Below are positions 50,919-58,552 of a DNA stretch of 64,000 nucleotides, in pieces. Source of the DNA: Blastocatellia bacterium (lineage in GTDB: Bacteria; Acidobacteriota; Blastocatellia; UBA7656; JADIYM01); the NCBI GenBank assembly GCA_016705245.1, contig JADIYM010000001.1, forward strand, positions 124,001-188,000, read 5' to 3'. Under the pieces are notes generated by a model that did not search any database, was not told the origin of the DNA, and saw only the letters and a list, made by a program, of their open reading frames with translations. Position 1 is the first letter of the stretch; every line of letters begins with the position of its first letter. The position numbers and the translations under genes were made by a program.

Positions 50919-51232
50919 GCCGCTCCCGTTCGTCTAGCCATTGCCGTGAAGTATGCCATACGCGTTCGACCTGGGTTTGTGGGGCGCAGGGTGCGTGTGT
51001 CGACGACTCGTGCTTTGTCGAAAATCCGGGCGGCTCGTGTGACGTCGTTCGAGCACGTGGACGGACTATCACGGCGCGCGCGACGTTCTGTCACGTCGCC
51101 GAGGACGCGACGGCCCAACGCATCAGTACCGTGCGCGGTAGCGCACGGGTCAGTCTCCCATTTAGCCGCTCGTGTTGCGGTCACCCGGGCTCGGTATCGA
51201 CCCGCTCGCTCGCGGTGCTGATCCCGCCCCGA
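50919..51232. other. 314-base gap with family B repeats, no gene
   Basis: It contains the family B block CGCATCAGTA plus hairpin at 51118-51157 and a reverse degenerate core at 51206-51230. No promoter or gene is obvious in 50919-51117. Confidence 0.65.
51118..51157 (+). repeat. Family B core hairpin, GTGCGC variant
   Basis: Near-identical to 48506-48543 over 35 bases, including the 8-base stem and the flanking CGCATCAGTA and GTCAG words. Confidence 0.85.
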
Positions 51233-52177
51233 CTACCGGAAGTCCTCCGGGTTTGCGTCGGGATTGCCGTCCTCGACGGCCTGAATGTATCCCCAAACGT
51301 CGGGACGTGAGCCGTCGATGTCGGTGAAGCCGTATTCGGCCGCGAGTTGCGCCGACGACACGGACTGCTGGTTCCATCGCTCGCGCCCCGGGTCGGCGGC
51401 GAGCGCCGCGACCGCGCGCCCCACGTATCGCGGCGACTCTGAGACCGCGAATCCGAGCGGAGCCTTCGCGGTGCGCCAGTTCTCCTCGGTGGCCTGATAG
51501 GCCTCTAGCATCATCTCGGACCTCAGCCATCCGGGAGTCAGCGCGACGGCTGTCGCCTGGTACGGCGCGAGCTCGTGGCCCTGCGAGAACGCGAGGCGAT
51601 TCACTGCCACCTTGGCCAGGTCGTAGAACACCGAGATCCGGTATCGCGATGCGTTGTATTCGGCGGTGCCGTCGGTCATCTCGACGACGAGGCCTCCGGG
51701 GCGGTCGATGAGAAGCGGCAGGAGGGCGTGCGACGTGATCAGGTGTGTGTCGATCGCGAGGCGGAGCGTCCGGAGCCCCTTCTCGAGATCCACTTCCCAG
51801 ATCGGCTTGTTCCAGTCGGGTGGGCCGCCCTTGAGCACTTCAGCGCCCCAGATGTCGTTCACGAGGATGTCGATGTGGCCGTGTGCATCGCGGATCCGAT
51901 CCGCGAGTCGCGTGACCTGTTCGGCGTCCAGGTGGTCGGTGACGGCGGGAATGCCGTGGCCGCCGAGCGACGTGACGAGCTCGGCGGTCTGCTCGATCGT
52001 TTCGAGGCGGTCGTAGTCGGACTCGAGGGAACGAGTGCGGCTGCTGCGGCCGGTGCAGTAGACCGTGGCGCCCGCCTCTCCGAGCGCGGCTGCGATCCCG
52101 CGGCCGGCCCCTCGCGTTGCGCCGGCAACAACCGCAACGCGGCCGCGCAGTGCGTCAGGATCGACGTTCCAGGTCAC
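51233..52177 (-). CDS. Short-chain dehydrogenase/reductase
   Basis: A 314-residue SDR-fold enzyme. GATRGAGRG (19-27) binds the nucleotide, and Arg22 with TGRSSRTR favours NADP(H). The catalytic Tyr and Lys are in VFYDLAKVAVN; the usual Ser position reads MTDGTAEYN. The substrate is unknown. GTG 52177 overlaps the stop of the upstream small gene by four bases (GTGA), which supports this start. Confidence 0.92.
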   Translation of the reverse strand: MTWNVDPDALRGRVAVVAGATRGAGRGIAAALGEAGATVYCTGRSSRTRSLESDYDRLETIEQTAELVTSLGGHGIPAVTDHLDAEQVTRLADRIRDAHGHIDILVNDIWGAEVLKGGPPDWNKPIWEVDLEKGLRTLRLAIDTHLITSHALLPLLIDRPGGLVVEMTDGTAEYNASRYRISVFYDLAKVAVNRLAFSQGHELAPYQATAVALTPGWLRSEMMLEAYQATEENWRTAKAPLGFAVSESPRYVGRAVAALAADPGRERWNQQSVSSAQLAAEYGFTDIDGSRPDVWGYIQAVEDGNPDANPEDFR

Positions 52178-52560
52178 GACGAATTTCCCTCCGATTTGCT
52201 CGTGTTGCCTGATGGCGCGGACTGATTGCCCTTGGCGATCCCCGCATCGAACTCGTCCTTCACGTTGGCGCGCATGTTGTCCTTGAGTTTCAGGGCATCG
52301 AAGGTCCAGTCCTTCCCGTCATCCGACCGCACGCGGAAAGCCGTTACCATCTTGCTTTTCCTGTTGCGCTCAACCCTGGTAACCGTCCCCGAGACCCGCC
52401 TGGCCTCCGAACACTCGCCCTCCGTTAGCTTCCCGGCCACGAGATCGTGCATTTCGAAGTGGGGATCTGAGGGAGATCCATCCTGGTGGCACAGCGCGGG
52501 CTGCAGCGGCGAAGCGCCGAACACCCACACGAGCACTCCCATCGAGATCATTCGTCGCAT
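52174..52560 (-). CDS. Small secreted protein of unknown function
   Basis: A 128-residue protein with a signal peptide (about 1-24, ending PALCHQ). The mature part has a short strand region (ARRVSGTVTRVERNRKSKMVTAFRV) and a WTFDALKLKDNMRANVKDEFDAG block, then a Ser/Asn-rich tail. No family is recognised. The stop overlaps the SDR start, so translation is coupled even though one product is exported and the other is not. Confidence 0.6.
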   Translation of the reverse strand: MRRMISMGVLVWVFGASPLQPALCHQDGSPSDPHFEMHDLVAGKLTEGECSEARRVSGTVTRVERNRKSKMVTAFRVRSDDGKDWTFDALKLKDNMRANVKDEFDAGIAKGNQSAPSGNTSKSEGNSS

Positions 52561-52834
52561 CGCAGATCCTCTCGGCACTCACCTCATTCCGGCCAACTCG
52601 TGTTGGCTCGAACACGAGTCCTGACCTGTCGGGTACGTCAGGCGCTTACATGAGCCAGGGCCAGAGCTTACGCCTTCGCGGTGTCCGCGTCGTATCCGAC
52701 GAAGAGCACTTGATTGCCTCAACGCGCGCGGTGTTATCTACCATCGCAAGTGCGGCTGGTGTCCATGATGAACCCGTCATCCGAAAGCGTGGTTCGGGCG
52801 GGGTCTCGGCATTTATTCTCCTTCAAAGGCAAGC

Positions 52835-54169
52835 ATGAACTCGATCAAAGCAGCGAGCGTGTTGATCGCGACACTGGTGTTCGCGCCGAGCGCTTCGGCG
52901 CAAGCGCCCCGCGCGGGCGAGGGCCCCGGCGAGGCGCAGGTCGATGCGATCTACCCGGACATCGAAAAGCTCTACATGGATCTGCACCGAAATCCGGAGC
53001 TCGCTTTTCAAGAGCAGCGCACGGCGGCGACGCTCGCGGCTCGCGTCAAGACACTGGGCTACGAGGTCACGACCGGCGTCGGCGGCACCGGAATCGTTGC
53101 GATCCTCAGGAATGGCCCGGGGCCGGTCGTGATGTTGCGTACCGAGCTCGACGCGCTGCCGATAGAGGAGAATACGGGCCTTCCCTTCGCAAGCACGGTG
53201 ACGTCGAAGAATGACACCGGGGAGGTCGTGCCGGTGTCGCACATGTGCGGACACGACCTGCACATGTCGGCCTGGGTCGGCACGGCCGAGCTCATGGCCA
53301 GGCACCGTGATCGCTGGCACGGTACGCTGATGTTAGTCGGGCAGCCGGCCGAGGAGATCGTCGCCGGCGCGACCGCGATGTTGCGTGACGGCCTGTTCAC
53401 GCGCTTCCCGAAACCCGATTACGCGCTCGGCATGCACGTCGACCATTCCCTGCCGGCCGGCGTGATTGGGTTCCACCCCGGGTACTTTCGCGCCAATTCG
53501 ACCGGTCTCGACATGACGGTGTACGGCAAGGGCGGGCACGGCGCGTATCCGCGCAGCGCGATCGATCCGGTGGTTATCGCCGCGCGTATCGTGCTCGGCC
53601 TGCAGACCATCGTGTCGCGCGAGAACAATCCGTTCGACCCGGCGGTGATCACGGTCGGCAGCATCCACGGCGGTAGCGCCTCGAACATCATCCCCGACCA
53701 GGTGAAGCTCCAGATCACCGTGCGCTCGCTCGATCCTGCGGTCCACAAGCGCCTGCTCGCCGCCATCGAGCGCCAGGCGAAAGGCGAAGCCTTGGCCGCG
53801 AACGCACCGAAAGAACCGCTGATCGAAACCAAATCCAACACCGACGCCGTCTACAACGACCCCGAGCTGACCCAGCGCGTGGTCGCCGCCGCGCGCGCCG
53901 TGCTGGGCGCCGACCAGGTGGTCGAGATGTCTGCGCAGATGGGTGGAGAAGACTTCTCGCAGTTCGGGCTGGCGGGGGTGCGCTCCGTGTTGCTGCACGT
54001 CGGGGCGGTTGATGCGGCGAAGCTGGAAGAATCGAACAAGACCGGCGTGCCAGTTCCCGGCGTCCATTCTCCGCTGTGGGCACCGGTGCGAGAGCCCACG
54101 ATCAAGGCTGCGATCCTCGCGGAGACGGCGATCCTGATGGACCTGTTTAGTGGTGGCTCGGGCAGATGA
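52835..54169 (+). CDS. Exported M20-family amidohydrolase
   Basis: A 444-residue protein with a signal peptide (1-22, ending SASAQ). The M20D type is shown by DLHRNPELAFQE, MLRTELDALPIEE, the metal-binding HMCGHDLHMS, QPAEEIVAGA and GGHGAYP in the lid domain. The end has GGEDFSQFG. Family members hydrolyse N-acyl amino acids, hippurate or indole-acetyl amides, in this case in the periplasm. Substrate is not predictable. ATG 52835 follows CAAAGG. Confidence 0.93.
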   Translation: MNSIKAASVLIATLVFAPSASAQAPRAGEGPGEAQVDAIYPDIEKLYMDLHRNPELAFQEQRTAATLAARVKTLGYEVTTGVGGTGIVAILRNGPGPVVMLRTELDALPIEENTGLPFASTVTSKNDTGEVVPVSHMCGHDLHMSAWVGTAELMARHRDRWHGTLMLVGQPAEEIVAGATAMLRDGLFTRFPKPDYALGMHVDHSLPAGVIGFHPGYFRANSTGLDMTVYGKGGHGAYPRSAIDPVVIAARIVLGLQTIVSRENNPFDPAVITVGSIHGGSASNIIPDQVKLQITVRSLDPAVHKRLLAAIERQAKGEALAANAPKEPLIETKSNTDAVYNDPELTQRVVAAARAVLGADQVVEMSAQMGGEDFSQFGLAGVRSVLLHVGAVDAAKLEESNKTGVPVPGVHSPLWAPVREPTIKAAILAETAILMDLFSGGSGR

Positions 54170-54182
54170 GTAGGAGGCAACG

Positions 54183-54692
54183 TTGACCGGAAGCAAGGAT
54201 TTCCATAACCGCTGGGTCTTCGTGATCGCGTTCGCGCTCGTGTTCTACGTCAACGGCGCCGGCTTCATCGAGAGCTTCGTGAATTACCCGAGCTGGCCCC
54301 TTGTCGGACAGGCCGACTTCGTGACGTACCACCGCTTCATCTCGCCTAGAATCCTGGCGTTCCTCGTGGCGCCCGCACTCCTCTGCACCGTCTTTACGAT
54401 CCTGATGCTGTGGGCTCGGCCGGCGACGATCCCGCGCTGGACCGTGTGGGCCGCGATCGCGCTGCACGCCGTCGTCTGGATCTCGACGGCGACGATCCAG
54501 GTGCCGATCCAGATTCAACTCAGCGAGCACGGGATCTCGCCAGGCCTCGTCGAGCGCCTGATCGGGACGAACTTCTGGCTGCGCCGAATCCCGATGGCAA
54601 TCATTGCTGGACTGTTTGTGTGGATGGCCGCGCGGTCACTCCAAGACGACGGCGACACGCGCTTCGGATCGTCAGCCGACTCGTCCCAATAA
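54183..54692 (+). CDS. Four-helix membrane protein (DUF1772-like)
   Basis: A 169-residue protein with four hydrophobic segments (about 12-30, 55-77, 85-103 and 137-152). The GTNFWLRRIPM block is similar to DUF1772 (anthrone-oxygenase-like) proteins. The TTG at 54183 is the start because TAGGAGG lies just ahead; it follows the M20 gene by 13 bases. Confidence 0.65.
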   Translation: MTGSKDFHNRWVFVIAFALVFYVNGAGFIESFVNYPSWPLVGQADFVTYHRFISPRILAFLVAPALLCTVFTILMLWARPATIPRWTVWAAIALHAVVWISTATIQVPIQIQLSEHGISPGLVERLIGTNFWLRRIPMAIIAGLFVWMAARSLQDDGDTRFGSSADSSQ

Positions 54693-54771
54693 ACCCGCAA
54701 GTCGATCGTCCCAAAGCACGGCTGGTCTTTCAGGAACCGGGTTCCGAATGAGAAGTGAGGGAGTGACTGGC

Positions 54772-54801
54772 TTGACGCCGTCGCGCGCGCCCGCTGCTGC
54801 T
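54772..54801 (+). promoter_or_regulatory. Promoter-like element P5, plus strand, no gene downstream
   Basis: TTGACG (54772-54777), 18 bases with the shared GCGCGCCCGC spacer end, then GCTGCT (54796-54801). The element faces the G24 run; no plus-strand gene follows it, unlike P1-P4 which each face a gene. Confidence 0.45.
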
Positions 54802-54849
54802 TGCCGTTGGGCGCCAGTCGGTAGCATCGCCCGCCTGGCCCGATCACCA

Positions 54850-54873
54850 GGGGGGGGGGGGGGGGGGGGGGGG
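54850..54873. other. Run of 24 G
   Basis: An uninterrupted G run of 24 bases in the gap between two convergent genes. It is far longer than any other homopolymer here and may mark an assembly joint or read artefact, or a slippage-prone tract. Confidence 0.95.
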
Positions 54874-54893
54874 AATGCGCTCGCTTAGTTGCG

Positions 54894-55505
54894 TCATCGC
54901 TTGCGCCGGCCGCCGAACGGATCCGTGGCCCCGCTCCCGCCTGCACCGCCGCCCGCGGCATTGGTCTTTCGCACGAGCGCGCGAAGCTCTTCGCTGTCCA
55001 ACAACACACCATAACGCTCATCCCACACCCAGTAGTCCGATACCCACTCTCCTCCCTCGTATCGCACCCGCCCGGTGTCGTCCCGCCGCAGAAAGAGCAC
55101 CATTGTCCGCCCCGGCGTGAAATACGCCCTCGACAAGCCGAATGCCCGGTTGTCGATGAACGGACGGCCGAGGCAGACCGGATGGGCCACCCGCACGGTC
55201 TCGGCGGGCGCAGTCCCGTGCATGGCTTCCACGACACGATAGGTGACGCCCTGCTGCGTGCAAGGGGCAGCGAACGGGTCCACTACCGGCTCGAGCCGCA
55301 GGACCTCGGCTACGACGACGAGCTCGGAGTTTCGAACGCCATAGAGCAGGTCAGCCGTCGTCGGCTCCGGCAGCGAGATCTCGGCAGCCTCCATCGGAGC
55401 CAACACGAGCGGATTGCTCGGAGGAGGCGGTGGCGGACTCGACTCTGAACACGACGCGCCTGCGACGAAAATCAGACACGCGGCGATGTGGACAATCCGA
55501 TTCAT
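54894..55505 (-). CDS. Putative lipoprotein of unknown function
   Basis: A 203-residue exported protein. The signal (1-19) ends in a weak lipobox (VAGASC) followed by SSPPPPPPSNP. The mature part has a beta-rich core (LVVVAEVLRLEPVV, TYRVVEAMHGT, TMVLFLRR) with two cysteines, and a Gly-rich end (AAGGGAGGSGATD). The core pattern of strands that report on cost or flux (HGT, GRTMVLFL) resembles small secreted proteins annotated from other soil genomes, but I know no function. ATG 55505. Confidence 0.65.
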   Translation of the reverse strand: MNRIVHIAACLIFVAGASCSESSPPPPPPSNPLVLAPMEAAEISLPEPTTADLLYGVRNSELVVVAEVLRLEPVVDPFAAPCTQQGVTYRVVEAMHGTAPAETVRVAHPVCLGRPFIDNRAFGLSRAYFTPGRTMVLFLRRDDTGRVRYEGGEWVSDYWVWDERYGVLLDSEELRALVRKTNAAGGGAGGSGATDPFGGRRKR

Positions 55506-55595
55506 CGTGTTCCACGCCCGGTTGGCTGAATGCCGCGGAACGTCTTGCACAGACATGCGTGAGTTTGACACTAGCGTATCTTAACGGCGCGCGCG

Positions 55596-55618
55596 CAACG
55601 CATCAGTACCGTGCGCGG
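55596..55618 (+). repeat. Family B core, truncated copy
   Basis: CAACGCATCAGTACCGTGCG then CGG matches the first half of the core and stops at the stop codon of the next gene. Confidence 0.7.
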
Positions 55619-55620
55619 GA

Positions 55621-56530
55621 TCACTGCTCTTTCCAGTCAGCGGCCGTCCGCTCAAGAAATCGGACCACCGCCTCGTTGAATGCGTGCGGGTTTTCGCGCG
55701 CCGAGCCGTGCCCGGCCTTCGATATCGTAACGCGTTCAGCCCTCGGCAGAAGGCGTGCGAGTTCACCGTTGACCCACTTATGAAGCCCTATCGTGTTTTC
55801 ACCCGTGACGATCAGAATCGGCATTCGCAACCGCCTGACCTTTCCCCTTGACACGTCCGGGAACGGGTCGCGCGATGCTGTGGCCGCCTTGAAGTAAAGC
55901 GAATTCTGCATCGCGACAGTGCGCGCTTCCGGGGCGAGGCCGTCGAATCTGCCAACCCCGCCGAATCCGTCCACCAGGATCCTCATCGCCCCCACGTCGT
56001 CCCCGGTGCGGAACGCCGCCGCGGCCGGCTTCCAGATTGTTGCCACGAAGTCTCTGTAGAGGCCACGTCCCTTGGGGTCCTGTCTCGCCCAGGCATGTAC
56101 GGGGGGCTCAGCCAACACAAGGCTGCGAACCATCCCGGGGTGCTCGGCCGCCACCAATAGGGCCGCCAGCGCCCCGGCAGACGTCCCGACAAGATGCACG
56201 CGGCCGAGCCCGAGCCGGCGAATCAACGCTACCAGGTCGTCCGCGTCGGTATGCGCCGAGCGGTAACTCGGCAGAAGCGGGTTGTCATTCGGGTAGTTGA
56301 ATCGGCGGCTGTAGGAAAAGACCCGATAGTCCTTCGAGAGTGCTCCATCTGCGGGCCCCAGGAGCGATAGTCTCCCTGCCCCCCGTGAAGCAGGATGAGC
56401 GGCTCGCCCTGCCCCGCTCGATGTAGTGCAACCAAACTCCGTTGACTTGGATTTTCGTCGGCTCGACAGTCTGACCAGCGGCAGGGCCGCAGATCAGAAA
56501 TGCGAGCAGGACAAGCCGAAAGACTCTCAT
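55621..56530 (-). pseudogene. Secreted alpha/beta hydrolase with two frameshifts
   Basis: Three frames read as one protein of about 302 residues. It has a signal peptide (ending PAAGQ), NGVWLHYIERG, LILLHGGQGDYRSWG, YRVFSYSRRFNYP, the elbow GTSAGA, LIVTGEN and KAGHGSAREN. The frame breaks twice, at about 56411-56415 (a run of C, four instead of five) and about 56341-56344 (one base short). Adding one base at each place restores the whole reading. Either a decayed gene or uncorrected sequencing errors; the near-perfect remainder favours errors. Confidence 0.78.
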
Positions 56531-56826
56531 TTTGCGTATCGCCACCGCAGGTGCGTGACCGGAGCAACCAATTCGTCGATGCCAGGCAGCATGGCTTCTT
56601 CCCAGACGAACGAAGTGTGAGCAAGCGAGTCCGCCTGGGTCTCTGATGTGACAGGATACGCCTCCAATCGGCCTAGCGTCTCCACGTTCTGATTCAGCTT
56701 AGCCTTGCATTCCGTATCGGCTTGGTGAAATGAGGTGCCACTGGCGTCGAGCGAAACGCTGCACAGGGCGGCGGAGACGCGTCGGGAGCGATCCGGACCT
56801 GCTGACGCCGAGCGCAATCGGAGCAC
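56527..56826 (-). CDS. Small protein of unknown function, perhaps a truncated gene
   Basis: A frame of 99 residues whose stop overlaps the hydrolase start (ATGA). The C-terminal two thirds look coding (ETLGRLEAYPVTSETQADSLAHTSFVWEEAML, read in the middle), with normal codon bias. The first 25 residues are Arg/Ser-rich and lie beside a family B repeat, so the true 5' end may have been lost. No family recognised. Confidence 0.4.
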   Translation of the reverse strand: MLRLRSASAGPDRSRRVSAALCSVSLDASGTSFHQADTECKAKLNQNVETLGRLEAYPVTSETQADSLAHTSFVWEEAMLPGIDELVAPVTHLRWRYAK

Positions 56827-56837
56827 AACCCACTCGT

Positions 56838-56858
56838 TATCGCTCGCGGTACTGATCT
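56838..56858 (-). repeat. Family B core, degenerate reverse copy
   Basis: TATCGCTCGCGGTACTGATC is the reverse of GATCAGTACCGCGAGCGATA, the GCGAGC variant of the core. Confidence 0.6.
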
Positions 56859-56915
56859 CGCCGAGGCGTCACCATCTGGTACGGCACGGCCGGACCAGCA
56901 GCGACAACGCCAGAA

Positions 56916-58409
56916 TCAGCCTTCGTCCGAGTCCGCGAACTTTCCCACCAGCGGCCGGCAGCCGTCGATCCGATATTCGATTATGCGGTCAGCAGGGCCG
57001 TTCGTGTTCGCGTCGCGCAGGATCCACAGCCCCCAATCCGGCATGTACACACCGATCGAGTCCCGGCCGTCGCCGTTCCAGTCGCCCGCCACCGGCAATC
57101 CACCAGGTGGACCGAAGTAGAAGCTGACGTCCTCTTTGCCATCCGGGCTTACGCCGCGAAGGTGCCACGACGACGTCGGCGGATCGAACAGCCCGGCGTT
57201 ATCGCGTTCGTCGCCGTCCCAGTCGCCGACAATTGCGAGCATCTCGGCGCCGCCCACCCCGAACTGGAACTCCGCGTCAGCCGGTCCGGGGTCATTCGCG
57301 AATCGCACGTACCACAGCGCCAGCGATGGCTGATATACGCCGATCGTCGCCGTGCCGACGCCTGCCCAGTCGCCGACGATCTGCAATCCGCCGGGTGCGC
57401 CAAAACCGACCGTGACGTCGGCGTCACCTTCACCGATCGTGTTTCGCAGGAAGAAATACCCCGTCGCACCGTCGTACGCGCCGATCCCCGCCCTTCCGTC
57501 ACCATCGAAGTCTCCGACGAACGGCTGCCAGTCGCGACCCGCGGCACCGTAAGTCAGCGTCCGCTCCGATCCGTCGCCTGCGCGCAGTCGCCAGCGTGAT
57601 GTCTCAGGATCATAGCCGCCCAGGTCAACAGCGAGCGGAGTCGGGGGCTGATCCACCGCTGAAACAAGGCGGATCGGCCACAACGGCGAGTCTTCATCGA
57701 GATCCGAGAAGACGATCTCTCGCCACGTCGCGTCAGACATCTTCGGATTGCGCCTGATGATGATGTCGAACTGCGTGAAGACCGGCCGGTCGAACCGAAC
57801 GAACGCCTTCGGGCCGTGCGCGCATTCGTCGTACAACTGCACGTCGCGAGACGCCGAGAGCGGCACTATCTGGTCAGACGCCGAATCCGGAATCAGCAAC
57901 CGCGGGACGATCGCGTACTCCGTCCAGCCGAGCCTCGCGAACAGCCGCTCGTAGTCCTCGATCCGCATCATCGTCGGATGATCCGACCAGTCCGTCCAGC
58001 AGAGCTTCAGGCCGAGTCCTGCGAGGTAGTCGATGTCTTCGAAGCTCGGGTGGCGGATAAAAACGAACTCTCGCGCGGCGCCGGCGAAGCGCTCGAGCAC
58101 CTCGCACGACGTTTCGGCGTCAGCAAGGTGTTCGAGGAAGTCCATCGCCGAGACGAAGCGGACGCTCCTTTCGGGCACGGTCGTCAGCGCGACATCGGCC
58201 TGGGCCACGACGTAGCCTGCACTTCGGGCCTCGGCGACGTCGGCGGCGTCGATCTCGATGCCAAGCGACCGTGCGGCTTCGAACCGGCGCGCACAGTAAC
58301 CCGTCGATCCGCCAACGCCGCATCCGAGGTCGATAAAGTCGAACTCGCCGGCAGCGAGATGCTCGATGGCGCGCTGGATGTCCACGGCGCGGGGAGTATG
58401 GGAGAGCAT
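56916..58409 (-). CDS. Methyltransferase fused to FG-GAP/VCBS-like repeats
   Basis: A 497-residue protein. Residues 1-210 hold a class I methyltransferase fold with motif I FIDLGCGVGGSTG, GIEIDAADV and VSAMDFLEHL. Residues 250-490 hold at least four repeats with calcium-loop-like centres: GDFDGDGRAGIGAYD, GDWAGVGTATIGVYQ, GDWDGDERDNAGLFD and GDWNGDGRDSIGVYM. Such repeats form beta propellers and are normally secreted, yet no signal peptide is present. A cytoplasmic or unusually exported enzyme with a built-in binding platform is possible; the substrate is unknown. Confidence 0.8.
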   Translation of the reverse strand: MLSHTPRAVDIQRAIEHLAAGEFDFIDLGCGVGGSTGYCARRFEAARSLGIEIDAADVAEARSAGYVVAQADVALTTVPERSVRFVSAMDFLEHLADAETSCEVLERFAGAAREFVFIRHPSFEDIDYLAGLGLKLCWTDWSDHPTMMRIEDYERLFARLGWTEYAIVPRLLIPDSASDQIVPLSASRDVQLYDECAHGPKAFVRFDRPVFTQFDIIIRRNPKMSDATWREIVFSDLDEDSPLWPIRLVSAVDQPPTPLAVDLGGYDPETSRWRLRAGDGSERTLTYGAAGRDWQPFVGDFDGDGRAGIGAYDGATGYFFLRNTIGEGDADVTVGFGAPGGLQIVGDWAGVGTATIGVYQPSLALWYVRFANDPGPADAEFQFGVGGAEMLAIVGDWDGDERDNAGLFDPPTSSWHLRGVSPDGKEDVSFYFGPPGGLPVAGDWNGDGRDSIGVYMPDWGLWILRDANTNGPADRIIEYRIDGCRPLVGKFADSDEG

Positions 58410-58436
58410 CGGCGGGGTGTCAAATTTTGCGACGAA

Positions 58437-58552
58437 GAGAGAGTTGACAGGATTGCAGGATTTTCAGGGACGGCTTTGGCAGGCCAAGACACTGTCCGTA
58501 CAACCAAGGAGAATCTTGTCAATCCCAAAATCCCGAAATCCTGTCAACTCTT
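58437..58552. repeat. Family D inverted repeat, long copy
   Basis: GAGTTGACAGGATT, then CAGGATTTT, on the left pair with AAAATCC and AATCCTGTCAACTC on the right. The right arm covers the stop codon of the next gene (58544-58546). Confidence 0.8.

Noticed and set aside
37189..51232. Integron cassette array
   Set aside because: The run of small unrelated genes with repeats between them suggested it, but the repeats lack attC core sites (RYYYAAC and GTTRRRY), genes lie in both directions, and no integrase is seen.
52650..52838. A 62-codon gene overlapping the M20 start
   Set aside because: Short, no ribosome site, no family, and it covers the promoter region of the M20 gene.
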